The notes under the pieces are model-generated. The model had not been told where the DNA came from, made no database searches, and worked only from the letters and a program-made list of their open reading frames with translations. A stretch of DNA of 64,000 bases from Hetaerina americana (taxonomy: Eukaryota; Arthropoda; Insecta; Odonata; Calopterygidae). Numbering within the stretch: the stretch's first letter is position 1; every line of letters begins with the position of its first letter. The translations under genes and the position numbers were made by a program. Where the stretch lies: NCBI GenBank assembly GCA_022747635.1, contig JAKTNV010000005.1, positions 48,203,013 to 48,267,012 on the forward strand. The letters are read 5' to 3'. This document shows positions 52,101-62,372 of the stretch, in pieces.

Positions 52101-53845
52101 ATGCGAAGTACTTTTATTATGGAAACAGGAAAAAATGTGCTTAATCTGATTATTCTTTGGCTTGAAGCACGCATAGATAGTTACTACTTCTGCTAAAGTC
52201 AAAATATGAAAGAAAATCTATTTTCACAATAGATAAGAGCTCTTCTATTATAACGGTCATGCTTTCTAAATATTGTGTCAAAAACTAGATAACTTTTTAT
52301 ATTGTGATTTTATTTTTTACAATAAGTTTTTTTAACCAACAAAAAATATTCCCTCTTCTCAATTAATTATTCGATCAATTCTTACATTTTAAAAGTTTAC
52401 GTGTTATAATAGATACCGGGAAAGTTAAATAAAACCTGGGTTAACGGTTCATCTGGTAAGTACATTAACGAATATCAAAATATATTTAATTTTTATCAAA
52501 AGTTTTCATGGCTCATTCTCGATTACTTCATACATTACTTGGCTTAAATATAAACGGAATTAGTAATTACTTGTTTTCCGTGTAAAAGAGGGAAATTAGA
52601 TTTTTATAAGTTTTCATTTTCCCAGTTACCTGCAAAAAAAATAAATTTTTCAATCACATTTCATATGATAAAATTACCACAAAAACTAAACTTTTTCTTT
52701 ATTATTTCTATTAGCCAAAAATTATTCCTAATATTTAATATCTCATGTGATGACTTATTTTTGCTTGGAATGAAAATAAAAGTGAAATTTATTTCCAAAT
52801 GAATAGAGGTGTCTTCATTATAGCACTATGTACAGAATTTTGTTAGAAAAAATATGGCAGATTACTTTAGGAAATTCTTTATCTAGAGGCACTAAATTTT
52901 ATGCAAAGATATATTTATAAGATTAAGATTAATGATTAAAATATTGGATCCTTTACCATCCGTTGAAACAAATTAACCTCATTTTATTGTTATATGACCT
53001 GGGTCAATAATTTTCCACGCATGGAGAATACACGGTTTTCATAAAATTCTAAGTTGGCCAAGGTATTAGATGCATGTTACCGTTTCATAGTACTACATTT
53101 CAATATTTTCTACAAAAGAAATATTCAATTACTTTGAATTTTTTCCAAAATTTCATTTAAGAGCATCAAAGTTGCTTTTCTTGTCCTTTACTAACATCGT
53201 ACTATTGTGGGAAAACCATTTAATTTGCATCTAAATTGTAAGATTAATTGAATCGATGTGGATTCAGTAACGATTATCACTTCTTATTTATAATGATCTC
53301 AACTGAAATGTTTTTCCAAAATAAAATTAAACAGTGGCTAAACATTTTGTCGCTTGAATGTAATAACTACTGCTGTGATAATGTAATACTACTGAAATCA
53401 AGATATGGGTTTTTCTGCTAAATCAATCCCTTCATCCCTGCAGTCTTGCTATAAATGTGTGGTCATATAACGACTGTAATAAAATATCGCAATTAAAAAA
53501 CACCTCAATGTACAGTATCATTACTATCTCACTTTTCTTTTATCATAATATAGTTAAAGCAAATTAAGATCATTTGAAAGTAATTTTTTAAATAAGTTAG
53601 TCTAATTAAAATTGCATTTATATAGCATAATTAACTTTTTCTGAGGATGAATTTGTACATGGAATTCTTTACCAGGAATTCCCAAAAATCTCATCAAGCT
53701 CATTATTTCATTGCGGGGGAGTTCATGAATATTCAAGCGCTTTCAAGTGGCAATGCAAACGAATCTCACCCACTGGAAATCAAAATTAAGTGTCTAATAT
53801 ATAGCTCGGGTGAGAATATGGGGTGGGACCCTTCACGAGACGTGC
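52101..53845. other. A+T-rich intergenic DNA, no gene seen
   Basis: Uniformly A+T-rich with dense stops. A 67-codon plus-strand frame at 53647-53850 has no recognisable motif. Confidence 0.55.
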
Positions 53846-55560
53846 ATTAAAACTCCTCCGTCCTCCGTTTTGCTTATGGCTCGCCGGGGAGCATAAAGCA
53901 CGTCACATCACGGCCCGCACAGTCTTGTCTCTTGACATCCCAGAAAACCAAGTCTTCATCCAAATGGTGTTGAGGGGGAGGCTCTAGAGAGGAGGGGAGG
54001 GTGCCTTTGGGAAAGGGGGTTTGATGGGGATGGGTGCGTGGGCCGGATGAGTGGTTGGTGGGTGGGCGCACCTCGGAGACAGGGTGTGGTGAGCGGGAGT
54101 GAGGGAAAACACGGTCGTCAAGGAGTGTGCAGGCGGGAGTTCGGAGAGCTTCACGCAACCATAAACTCATTAGCAACTGGGTGCATTGTAAAACTTGCCT
54201 GTTTCCCGCAGTCTCCCCGAGATGACTGGCCCTCCGGGGCCAAAGGGTATGAGAGACGGCGGTAGGACGAAAGGAACAAAGAGAGTGAGAGTGGAGGAAC
54301 GCGGTAATGTGGGAGTTTGGGCAAATGAAGAGACATGTTGAGCGCAGGAAGGATGTTGGGCGGGAAAAGGAATGGGAACTGAAAGTGACGCATTCCGTTA
54401 GATAATCGACGGTTGAGTGTCGGCGAGATGAACGATCCCGAAGAAAAGTAGGGGAGAAAATGGTTAGGACTGAGATAAGTTGACCATGGATGCGATCCCG
54501 AAGTGAGTGGGAAAATTAGAACCAAAGGAGGTCGCTGTGGGACGCTGAAGGAGCTTTCCGTTGCGGGGAACGGTGTCCAGGGAGGGCGGAAGGCGCGGGC
54601 TCTGGGAGAAGAAGTGATGTACGGCGATGTTACACGAGCGCGGAGACCGAGACTTGACCCGGCGTAATTCGGGGAAAGCTTAACTTCGGCTCTCGCCTTT
54701 AAAGGCTTAAAAACTCCCCGCCCCAAATGCACGAAACCCAAAGCTAATGACCAATTCTGTCCCACTGGTAGGATGGTGGGAGGGGTGTTGGAAGGAGCGG
54801 TGAGAAATTTCACGTACGTGAATACCAAATTCTTTTTTCGGTGCGCTGGAAGATCGAAGAAAAAAAATGATTGCTCCCGAATGAAAAGTTGGTCTGCTCG
54901 GCCATTGTGAAGGGGATCGTTATTTTTGAAATGTGGGGAGATGTGTGGGGCGGGCAGAAAGAATCGTACGGAGGGAAAGAAGGATGGGGACGAAGAGCCG
55001 GAGATGGGGGGACTTATGGCATCCGACGCGGGGAGGTCAAGTCTTGACCGGTCCCGCCTTACCCTTCGGGACACGCCTCCTCTCGACCTGACGCATTGTC
55101 TCTCTCTGGTCCGAGTAGCCGGCATGGACCTTTTAGTCAGGTGAGGGGCGGGTCCGGGTCTCCACCCCCCTGGGGTGGCGGGGGCAGGTCCGGAGCTAGG
55201 TGGGAGGGGGCTTGATGAGGATGTGGGTGGGACGAAGTGCGGCCGGTGCTCCTGTGTTGGAGGTTGACTTCGCCATTGCTCCGATGACCTCTTTACCTCA
55301 GATCTTCCACCTCCCTCCCCTCTCCTGCGAGTCCGACGAATAGTTACCCCCAAACCCCTCCGAAGCCTAGTCCCTCCCCCTCCCCATCTCACTCCTTCTC
55401 CCACTTCGACCTCCCCAGCACGTCCCACCTCCTCCTTCCCGTGCCCGAGGAAGGGCGAAGGAAACTGCGTCAATTATGAAACAGTTCCGGCATTAAGGGC
55501 AGAGGCTTAGCGGACGACAGCAAGAGTTCGGAAGGAGGCAAGGCGGATGGGAAAGATTCT
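53846..55560. other. G+C-rich, strand-skewed island
   Basis: Composition rises abruptly at about 53850 and falls at about 55560. The plus strand is G-rich over about 53960-55000 and then pyrimidine-rich. It contains the longest open frame of the window on the minus strand (54151-55473). No element termini are visible. Confidence 0.5.
54151..55473 (-). CDS. 440-codon open frame, orphan, coding status doubtful
   Basis: I do not recognise this product. The frame runs 440 codons from an ATG at 55473. The translation is rich in Pro, Ser and Arg, with a Gly/Arg-rich first 70 residues (GGGGTRLRRGLGVTIRRTRR), a Pro/Ser-rich region near 80-110, and Ser/Pro/Phe/Leu-rich sequence after that. I see no domain, signal peptide or clear membrane segment. 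For: it is by far the longest frame here and seems long for chance even in a pyrimidine-rich strand. Against: low complexity, no homology visible, no splice or promoter context I can defend, and an island composition that lowers the stop frequency. It could be a lineage-specific gene, an exon, part of a non-coding transcript, or spurious. Confidence 0.2.
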   Translation of the reverse strand: MTQFPSPFLGHGKEEVGRAGEVEVGEGVRWGGGGTRLRRGLGVTIRRTRRRGEGGGRSEVKRSSEQWRSQPPTQEHRPHFVPPTSSSSPLPPSSGPAPATPGGWRPGPAPHLTKRSMPATRTRERQCVRSRGGVSRRVRRDRSRLDLPASDAISPPISGSSSPSFFPSVRFFLPAPHISPHFKNNDPLHNGRADQLFIREQSFFFFDLPAHRKKNLVFTYVKFLTAPSNTPPTILPVGQNWSLALGFVHLGRGVFKPLKARAEVKLSPNYAGSSLGLRARVTSPYITSSPRARAFRPPWTPFPATESSFSVPQRPPLVLIFPLTSGSHPWSTYLSPNHFLPYFSSGSFISPTLNRRLSNGMRHFQFPFLFPPNILPALNMSLHLPKLPHYRVPPLSLSLFLSSYRRLSYPLAPEGQSSRGDCGKQASFTMHPVANEFMVA

Positions 55561-56047
55561 TCAGGTGCGTGTTTCTTCCGCACTCTTTATCTTTCTTCTT
55601 CTCTTTGAGAAAAGTTGAGAGCTGTTCAGAGAGTACCCACTCCTCTACCTTTGGTGTTACCGGTGTTAAACTTTGCTGCTCCTAAGACTCACCACCATAT
55701 AAATTAATACGGATGTTTTATAATGAAAGCGTTCATGTCTATAAATGTAATTTTCCCTTCAACGATTCCCCCAGCCATTAAAAGTTATACCTCGTGATGC
55801 TGTACGTCGCAGAGAATAAAGTATTAACCACAGGTAAATATATCGCGAGATAATGGAAATACTTCCTACAGCCAAAATCTAATTTTCCGTATGCTTTGAA
55901 CAATGGGTGCCAGGTAACGAGCATTTAAATTATCATTTAACACACTTGAGAAAAGGAAATGTTTTTATTCAGCGGGTTAGGGAAATAGTTTTTGGGTTTC
56001 CATACAGTTGATAATTGATTCTAAATAGTTGTATTCTTATCAGTAGT
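55561..56047. other. Mixed to A+T-rich spacer, no gene seen
   Basis: A transition from the G+C island to A+T-rich DNA; nothing recognisable. Confidence 0.5.
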
Positions 56048-56728
56048 TCTATCTATATAGTACCCCGCAAGCCGCCGCAAGGGCGTGAGGCGGGGGTGTT
56101 TAGTCACCACCCGTAATTAAGAATGAAACCGTATGCAAAACCTACAAATTCATGCCAATCTCCAAACACAAAATCCTTTATATAAATGCAACAACTGACC
56201 CACATACAGATGCATTTACCAGAAACTAGCACATACATGCGTCTATGGATATACCTTATGTCTACACAATATTATTTGTTGCCCTGACTTTTAAATTAAA
56301 TGCCTTAAATATTTCTATAGTGACGTTGGTTTCTTACTATAATGATTCCTGATTTCCCGGAGAAAGAATGAGTATTTGTATCTCTCTGCACTGATGTCTT
56401 GCTTCCTTATCTTACCTTTATGGTCTGATCTACCTAAGTAGTAATAAGTGGGGCAATAATAATTCCTTTAGTGTAACTGTTAAAGACGTTTGTTCAGAGC
56501 CTTTTTAAAAGTCTCAGTCGGGCTTTTTCTCTTCGTATTTCAAGGGGGTCCCAACCTGATAGTCCCGAAAGGCCTGTCATTCTCGTCTTCTTATTATGAA
56601 AATTTTTCACACAGAATCTTGCGGATTTTCTCCGGACCTTATCTAATTCTTTTTGCCCAATTTTTCCCAAGGATCCCATATACTTGCGGCATATTCCAAA
56701 TAAGGTCTAACTAGAGCAAAATAGCAAC
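56048..56728 (-). pseudogene. LINE-C copy 1: Jockey/CR1-like reverse transcriptase C-terminus and 3' end
   Basis: From about 56725 the minus strand reads LVRPYLEYAASIWDPWEK. After a one-base frame change it continues ELDKVRRKSARFCVKNFHNK and LSGWDPLEIRREKARLRLL. These match the familiar post-palm sequence of Jockey/CR1-type LINEs (RP-LEYA--VWDP, then VQRKAARFV, then GW--L--RR). Later KYSFFPGNQES (about 56380) resembles the usual RYSFFPRTI near the C-terminus. The 3' untranslated region ends in a G+C-rich block (CCCTTGCGGCGGCTTGCGGG) and an ATAGATAG tail near 56050. The same end occurs at 63150-63232. It is 5'-truncated and frame-broken, so inactive. Confidence 0.8.
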
Positions 56729-56957
56729 TCTCTTTTATTTTCTCGTTATTTTTCCCCACTACCCATACAAGTTAAGCTTAGTTATGAGCTAACAGTAGCT
56801 GCCCAAAGAAGAGAAAGCCATAGCGATGCCTGTTTACGTTTGGAGAGAACCTTGAAACACAATTCACTTTGAATATTTTCAATTTAAGATATCAGGGTGG
56901 CGTTTTAAAAGTATTATTTGACAAACTATTTCATGAATTTTAAAATAATAGCATAAA

Positions 56958-57874
56958 CAGGGTTGCAACCAAAAGTGGTAGGACTGATTTTCTCTGGCGC
57001 GAACGGAGTAATGGAGGGGGGTCTGCCTAGCAGGGTAAGGTGGAGAGGGCTCTTAGAAACAGACAAACACCAACCTCAGTCGCCTGCGGGCTCTCGTTGA
57101 GTGAGGACACCGTTTTTAGTGAAGCAAGTTTTTTGTCCGCGTCGATAAACAAAATGAATCTGAATTTAGAGCAACGTTATTCCGTGAAGTTTTGTGCGAA
57201 ACTCGGGAAGACGGCTACTGAGACCCTCGATATGATCAAGCAGGCTTATGGGGACACTGCTTAAGCCGTTCCACAGTATTTGAGAGGCACAAGTTGTTTA
57301 AAGAGGGTAGGGAGCTCGTTGAAGACGACCATCGCTCCGGACGGCCGTCGACGGCAAGAACCGACACGAATGTGGACAGAGTGAGGACACTGCTAAAAAC
57401 AGACCGACGCTTAACCAGTGACGAAATTGCAGACCAGTTGGGTCTGTCTGCATCCAACGTCCAACGCATTATTTCACAGGATTTGGCCATGCGCAAGGTG
57501 TGCGCCAAGATGGGGTGGAAAATTCTGTGTGTCGACCAACATGTAACGGCCAAATACGGCGTTGCCACGTTGCCGCACCCGCTCTATTCTCCCAATCTGG
57601 CACCACCGGACATCTTCTTCTTCTCCCTGATGAAAAGACAGCTCAAAGGACGACGTTTTGACTTGATAAAGGCCGTTCAAGAGGCATCGACGAGGGTCAT
57701 CAACGGCATCCCCAAAGAAAATTTCCAGCGAGCGTACGGGGAATGGGAGCAACGTCATACTAAGTGTGTAGCAGCTCAAGGAGCATACTTTGAAGATTAT
57801 TAAGTCGATGAAATTATATCGTCAATAAAATTCTTGTAAAAAAATCAGTCCTACCACTTTTGGGTACGATCCTG
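56958..57874 (+). mobile_element. mariner-like element, internally deleted (subfamily 3)
   Basis: Inverted termini of about 34 bp: CAGGGTTGCAACCAAAAGTG continuing through GTAGGACTGATTTT at the left, matched by the reverse complement of the right end (from AAAATCAGTCCTACCAC to CGATCCTG at 57874). TA follows at 57875-57876; the corresponding left dinucleotide reads AA, so one duplication copy has changed. At 917 bp it is about 400 bp short of a full mariner. It ends only about 96 bp before another mariner derivative (57971-58529) of a different subfamily. Confidence 0.93.
57154..57803 (+). pseudogene. Deleted mariner transposase (subfamily 3)
   Basis: The start is the ATG at 57154: MNLNLEQRYSVKFCAKLGKT, with the first helix-turn-helix, then a TAA at 57262. 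One missing T explains the stop, because the next frame continues correctly as SRSTVFERHKLFKEGRELVE and DEIADQLGLSASNVQRI, the second helix-turn-helix. At about 57510 the protein jumps from RKVCAKM to the third catalytic segment (LPHPLYSPNLAPPDIFFFSL, near 57585). The middle of the protein, with the first two catalytic aspartates, is gone. The end is normal (GAYFEDY and a stop at 57803). The element is inactive but keeps intact DNA-binding motifs. Confidence 0.93.
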
Positions 57875-57970
57875 TACTTGAATTATCATCCCTTCAGGTT
57901 TTTCAATAGTTTATATTAAATTATTCAACTATCTCTCAAGTGTTGTCCATATAAATTGAGAACGGGCATG

Positions 57971-58529
57971 CAGGGTTCGTCCGGAAAAAAAGTGTACTGA
58001 GCTCAGGAAAAAAAAATTTATTCCACTTTTACATATCTTAAGCTAATATTCCTCAAAATAGGACCCTTGTGAGTCAATACACTTGTTCCAGCGGCGTTCC
58101 CATTCCCAGAACGCTCCCGCGAAGGCATCATCGGGAACCTCTCGAAGACTCGTCGTCGACCTCTTCTCTGCCCTCCACGAACATCTTGTGCCACCGAAAG
58201 ATCATGTTTCTGGACATGGCTGACTCCCCGTAAGCCTGGTTAATCATACCGACAGTTTCGGTAGACGATTTCCCAAGCTTTACCGCAAATTTGATGGAAT
58301 AACGCTGCTCCAAAAACTTCGGCATCGCGTTCCGTGACGTGGGTCGAAGCGTGGAGGTTCGCGTTAACAGAGCTCCTCACTACACCACAGCTCAGAGCCG
58401 ACTGCCTTTTTCAGCGTCGCTTGCCAACATACCCCCCTCCAATCGCAGCCCGTCAGAGCGGTGCTGGGCGCGCCTGGAGCGGCGCGCCCAACCCAGGAGT
58501 CAGTACACTTATTTTCCGGACGAACCCTG
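57971..58529 (-). mobile_element. mariner deletion derivative (subfamily 2), copy 2
   Basis: This is 559 bp and nearly identical to 44907-45463 along its whole length, with the same inverted termini (CAGGGTTCGTCCGGAAAA at the left, TTTTCCGGACGAACCCTG at the right). TA follows the right end (58530-58531); the left dinucleotide is TG, so one duplication copy has changed. Differences are scattered point changes and length variation in the A run near the left end. The conserved G+C hairpin lies near 58464-58491. Confidence 0.95.
58043..58325 (-). pseudogene. Deleted mariner transposase (subfamily 2), copy 2
   Basis: From the ATG at 58325 this again reads MPKFLEQRYSIKFAVKLGKS with a helix-turn-helix (SRNMIFRWHKMFVEGREEVD). 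It is followed by the same deletion joint and the C-terminal residues VPDDAFAGAFWEWERRWNKC to SYFEEY and a stop at 58043. The 283-bp length and the joint are the same as in copy 1. No catalytic residues remain. Confidence 0.92.
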
Positions 58530-58531
58530 TA

Positions 58532-59504
58532 GATATGAATGGTATGCTTTCAAGAGAAATTTCAATCTTCGAAATGAAACAACAAAATTAGGGAAAACGG
58601 ACGTTATTTCGATTTTTTATTTCAATATCTAGTTCATATCCATCCGTAAATATTGGAGCAACAGACATGCTTTTCCGGAAGATATTTTCTTTTGAAATCA
58701 GGTCGTTTAATATTCCTACTCTGGAAGTGATAAACATTAGGTCTATGATGTGTTTATGGAAAGTATATTACGACATTTTTAGCATAATAATCCAAATCAC
58801 TTAGTACTAAAAGCTTGATTAATATAAAAATGTGCCACAAATTTTAGATAAAATTTACATCAGAGAATCAATACAATAGTCTACGTCACCTTGATACTCT
58901 AGATTTAAATTGGGCAAATATAATTTTAATACTTTAAATTCGCAACTGCAAAATGTTTTCTGGGCCCGTATCTTTCCCATATTTTCCATAAAGTTTTCAT
59001 CGGAATATATTATGATTAATTCACTATTGTCAAACTATTTTATTTCAAAACTCAATTAATATTAAATTTGATTTGTTCGCCAAAAATATAAATTCTCTCA
59101 CAAATCTCAGCATCAGGAAAATATTAAAATGCAATTCACTTGTAATATTATTTCTGGCTCTTGAATTTTTTTTAATTGCTGCAGTGTTCTAGATTAAAGT
59201 GAAATACTTTATCAAGTATAATGACGCAAATATCTAGCCTATTTCTAAAAGTGTATTTAAAAAATTAATTACAGTTGTTCAAATATAAATACTCAGAAAT
59301 AAGACTTTCATTAGAAACATGTAATACTGCGCATTAAGTGGGACGCTACGGTGCGACGCGATTAAATGACTTCGGAATCGAATTATTACTTCAAATGTAT
59401 GCATCTTTAATGAATGGATTAATTAGTTTTACGCCTTTCTAAATATTCCTAATTAACATGAGTTTGATGAGCAATATTAATTTATATATTTATTTTATTT
59501 TTGT
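58532..59504. other. A+T-rich intergenic DNA, no gene seen
   Basis: A+T-rich with dense stops; nothing recognisable. Confidence 0.55.
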
Positions 59505-59712
59505 TCATTAGCATTAGTCCGAAAACAGCACATTTTGGCATTAAAATCGGACTATTAACAATGATAACAACGGCCACAATTACAAACACCCAAGCCATAG
59601 CGACGTATCTTTTGCCTGGGTAGCTAAAACCCACCCAGACGAGAATCGAACCCAGGACCCATGGGATGGCAGATGAGGAGATTACCCTGCTGTCACTGGG
59701 GTCGGCGTATTG
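59505..59712 (-). mobile_element. Possible second SINE family (tRNA-like B box)
   Basis: Read on the minus strand from about 59706, a G+C-richer head of about 70 bases contains CCTGGGTTCGATTCTCG (59641-59657), a strong tRNA B box with arms that can pair. A body of about 130 bases follows. The A box is weak. A (TA)n tract abuts the head. No second copy is in the window, so it is either a SINE or a degraded tRNA-derived sequence. Confidence 0.4.
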
Positions 59713-59721
59713 TATATATAA

Positions 59722-59792
<71 letters not shown>
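59713..59792. repeat. (TA)n microsatellite
   Basis: About 80 bases of alternating TA running directly into the first copy of the 446-bp tandem duplication. Confidence 0.95.
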
Positions 59793-59805
<13 letters not shown>

Positions 59806-60685
59806 ATTCACTGTCAAATAAATCTTTAATGTGTAAAAAATATACGAGAAATAATTTGCTATTCAAAGGTGAATGAAATCAAACTAGCGTAAATTTGTAT
59901 TAAAAATGCCAACAGATATAGAAAAAACAAATAAGTAATTCAATTTCTGTGTTAGAAAAAGAATATGCAGAAAAATGTACTAATTAAATCCCAGCCTCAG
60001 CTGAACAAGTTTTCTATGCGGAACAGATGTGTGTAATCACGTTAAAGAGTATTGATGCGATTTCTCAGAGTTCGGCAAAAGTGTACAAAATAATCGAGTA
60101 AGCAAATTAAACGCCGCGTTAAGTGTTGAACCGCGTGCTTTGTGTTGAATATACTCTCAATTCTCATCCCTCTCACTCTATTTACTCCCTCTTCAAAATA
60201 AAATCCAAGACCCCAGGGTACAAATCAAATATATCCTTTATATATAATATAATTCACTGTCAAATAAATCTTTAATGTGTAAAAAATATACGAGAAATAA
60301 TTTGCTATTCAAAGGTGAATGAAATCAAACTAGCGTAAATTTGTATTAAAAATGCCAACAGATATAGAAAAAACAAATAAGTAATTCAATTTCTGTGTTA
60401 GAAAAAGAATATGCAGAAAAATGTACTAATTAAATCCCAGCCTCAGCTGAACAAGTTTTCTATGCGGAACAGATGTGTGTAATCACGTTAAAGAGTATTG
60501 ATGCGATTTCTCAGAGTTCGGCAAAAGTGTACAAAATAATCGAGTAAGCAAATTAAACGCCGCGTTAAGTGTTGAACCGCGTGCTTTGTGTTGAATATAC
60601 TCTCAATTCTCATCCCTCTCACTCTATTTACTCCCTCTTCAAAATAAAATCCAAGACCCCAGGGTACAAATCAAATATATCCTTT
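59793..60685. repeat. 446-bp direct tandem duplication
   Basis: The sequence from 59793 to 60238 repeats from 60239 to 60685 with a period of 446 bases, and I saw no difference between the copies by eye. Both begin in a TATAATATAATTCACTG context and end at CAAATATATCCTTT. The only sizeable uncertainty is where the left edge lies inside the TA tract. There is no coding sequence in the unit. Identity this high points to either a very recent duplication or an assembly error at the microsatellite. Confidence 0.95.
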
Positions 60686-61413
60686 TGGTATCGAATTGGT
60701 GCATTTTCACTACACACTTTTGAAAAGTTCCGCTGGAAATCAAGATTTCCAATTATAATTGCATAGTAAAAAATTGTATATCATATTAAAGAAACTTAAT
60801 TTAGTATTTATTATGCAAGTTTATTTATAAAATACCAACGAATTACTATCGATTGAATAGACTTATCTACATTTATCCAACAAAACAAATGCTAGAATAA
60901 AAAGAATTTGCTTTCCGGGCTGTGAACCTATATTCGAGGGTTTTTGATAATAAATTTGAGATAATAACATCTAAATTATAAATGTAATTATAGAGGTAAA
61001 ATGATGGATAAACCACATGCTATTACGTAATTTAAAAATAGATCTACCTTTTCTTTTCGTCTACTGTGATTCCTAACTCAAGTTAGACGGGATATTGTCC
61101 TTATTACAGCATCTTCCAAGGAAACAATATTTTTATTGATTCCAACTTCTTCATATTGGGACTTATTTAGTATTTCATCTACTCATATATTCTGAATGAG
61201 TGAAATTCCATGTATTGAATACGTAAATTCACTGCTTTTGATAAATAATTCTATGTAGATCTGGACTTTACAATAGAGGAGATATCCCCACCTAAATTTT
61301 ACTCAGTATCATTGACATGGGATAAAATATTTACGACAACGGAAAAGCCAATTCATTCCTTAGTTTTCTTCTTCATGTGAATAATAATGTCTTTTTTTAA
61401 TGACAAAATTCAA
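60686..61413. other. A+T-rich intergenic DNA, no gene seen
   Basis: A+T-rich with dense stops; nothing recognisable. Confidence 0.55.
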
Positions 61414-61415
61414 AA

Positions 61416-61447
<32 letters not shown>

Positions 61448-61471
61448 CATACATATATATACATATATATA
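61414..61471. repeat. (TA)n/(TACA)n microsatellite, mariner target
   Basis: TA runs with ACAT interruptions that end in the TA (61470-61471) duplicated by the mariner insertion. The tract resumes at 62225 on the other side. Confidence 0.9.
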
Positions 61472-62224
61472 CGAGGGTCATCCGGAAAGTAGTACCCGTT
61501 CGTGAAATAAAGACACAAAAGTAAATATTAACAAACATAAAAAATTTTATTTGAAAGAGGATACTTTAAACTACTTCTCAACATAATCTCCAAGCAAATT
61601 AAGGCATTTGTCATAACGTGTGACAAGTTTCTGTATTCCTGCTGCATTGTCCTTCGCCGCCAGCTCATTGAGATACGCGAGGGACCCATCTTGCACAAAT
61701 TTTTGCATAATGCAGATGGTGTTTAACAATTTCATGAACAATTGTTCGAGAAACATTGGGAAAATGCTCACAGATGTCATCAATTGTGACGCGCCGATCG
61801 TTCCTCACGAATTCGTCAACTGAGCTCACCAGTTGGTCTGTAATGACAGACGGTCTCCCCGAACGCTCATCGTCGTGTGTGTTCCCCCTCCCCATGTTGA
61901 AGTTGCGACACCACCGCCGAACAGACGACTCGTCCATTACATTGTCTCCATACACCTCCTTTAATTGGCGATGAATATCACATGGGCGAACGTTTCTTGC
62001 ATTGAGGAATTTAATCACTGCCCTCACTTCACAACTGGCGGCGTTCTCAATTTTTTTAAACATTGTAAACAATCACAGAAACAACACAGGCAATGCTAGC
62101 GTCACGCAACTTGGCTCAGAGAAGGCAGACAAGCCACTGAAGCTATCTGACCTCGTCCAGCGGCTACTCGCGTCGTCAGCACTTCATGCGGCACGCCCGG
62201 GTACTACTTTCCGGATGACCCTCG
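61472..62224 (-). mobile_element. mariner-like element, internally deleted (subfamily 4)
   Basis: This is 753 bp with inverted termini of about 27 bp: CGAGGGTCATCCGGAAAGTA and CCCG at the left, mirrored by CGGGTACTACTTTCCGGATG and ACCCTCG at the right. TA duplications lie at 61470-61471 and 62225-62226, both inside TA-rich microsatellite. It is unrelated at its ends to the mariners at 44.9, 57.0 and 58.0 kb, although both this one and subfamily 2 share a TCCGGAAA core. Non-autonomous. Confidence 0.95.
61571..62063 (-). pseudogene. Deleted mariner transposase (subfamily 4) with an intact DNA-binding half
   Basis: From the ATG at 62063 the frame reads [20 protein letters not shown], then the first helix-turn-helix (VMDESSVRRWCRNF), the linker DDERSGRPSVITDQLV and the second helix-turn-helix (VTIDDICEHFPNVSRTIVHE). 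It reaches YAKICARWVP and there the protein is cut: the catalytic core is deleted and the frame shifts. The C-terminus survives in another frame as QKLVTRYDKCLNLLGDYVEK with a stop at 61571. The first 130 or so codons have no stop, so a DNA-binding peptide without catalysis could still be encoded. Confidence 0.93.
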
Positions 62225-62231
62225 TATATAC

Positions 62232-62319
<88 letters not shown>

Positions 62320-62336
62320 AACATATATATACAAGG

Positions 62337-62371
<35 letters not shown>
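62225..62371. repeat. (TA)n microsatellite, two blocks
   Basis: Alternating TA from the mariner's right end to about 62316, a short ACAAACATATATATACAAGG section, then TA again to 62371, directly abutting LINE-A copy 5. AAGGCTTTTATATA on one side and ATATAAGCCTTTTT on the other make the edges of the second block self-complementary. Confidence 0.92.

Positions 62372-62372
<1 letters not shown>

Noticed and set aside
59793..60685. Start of a longer satellite or a CRISPR-like array
   Set aside because: Only two long copies with no spacers, in eukaryotic DNA. It is a simple tandem duplication or an assembly artefact.
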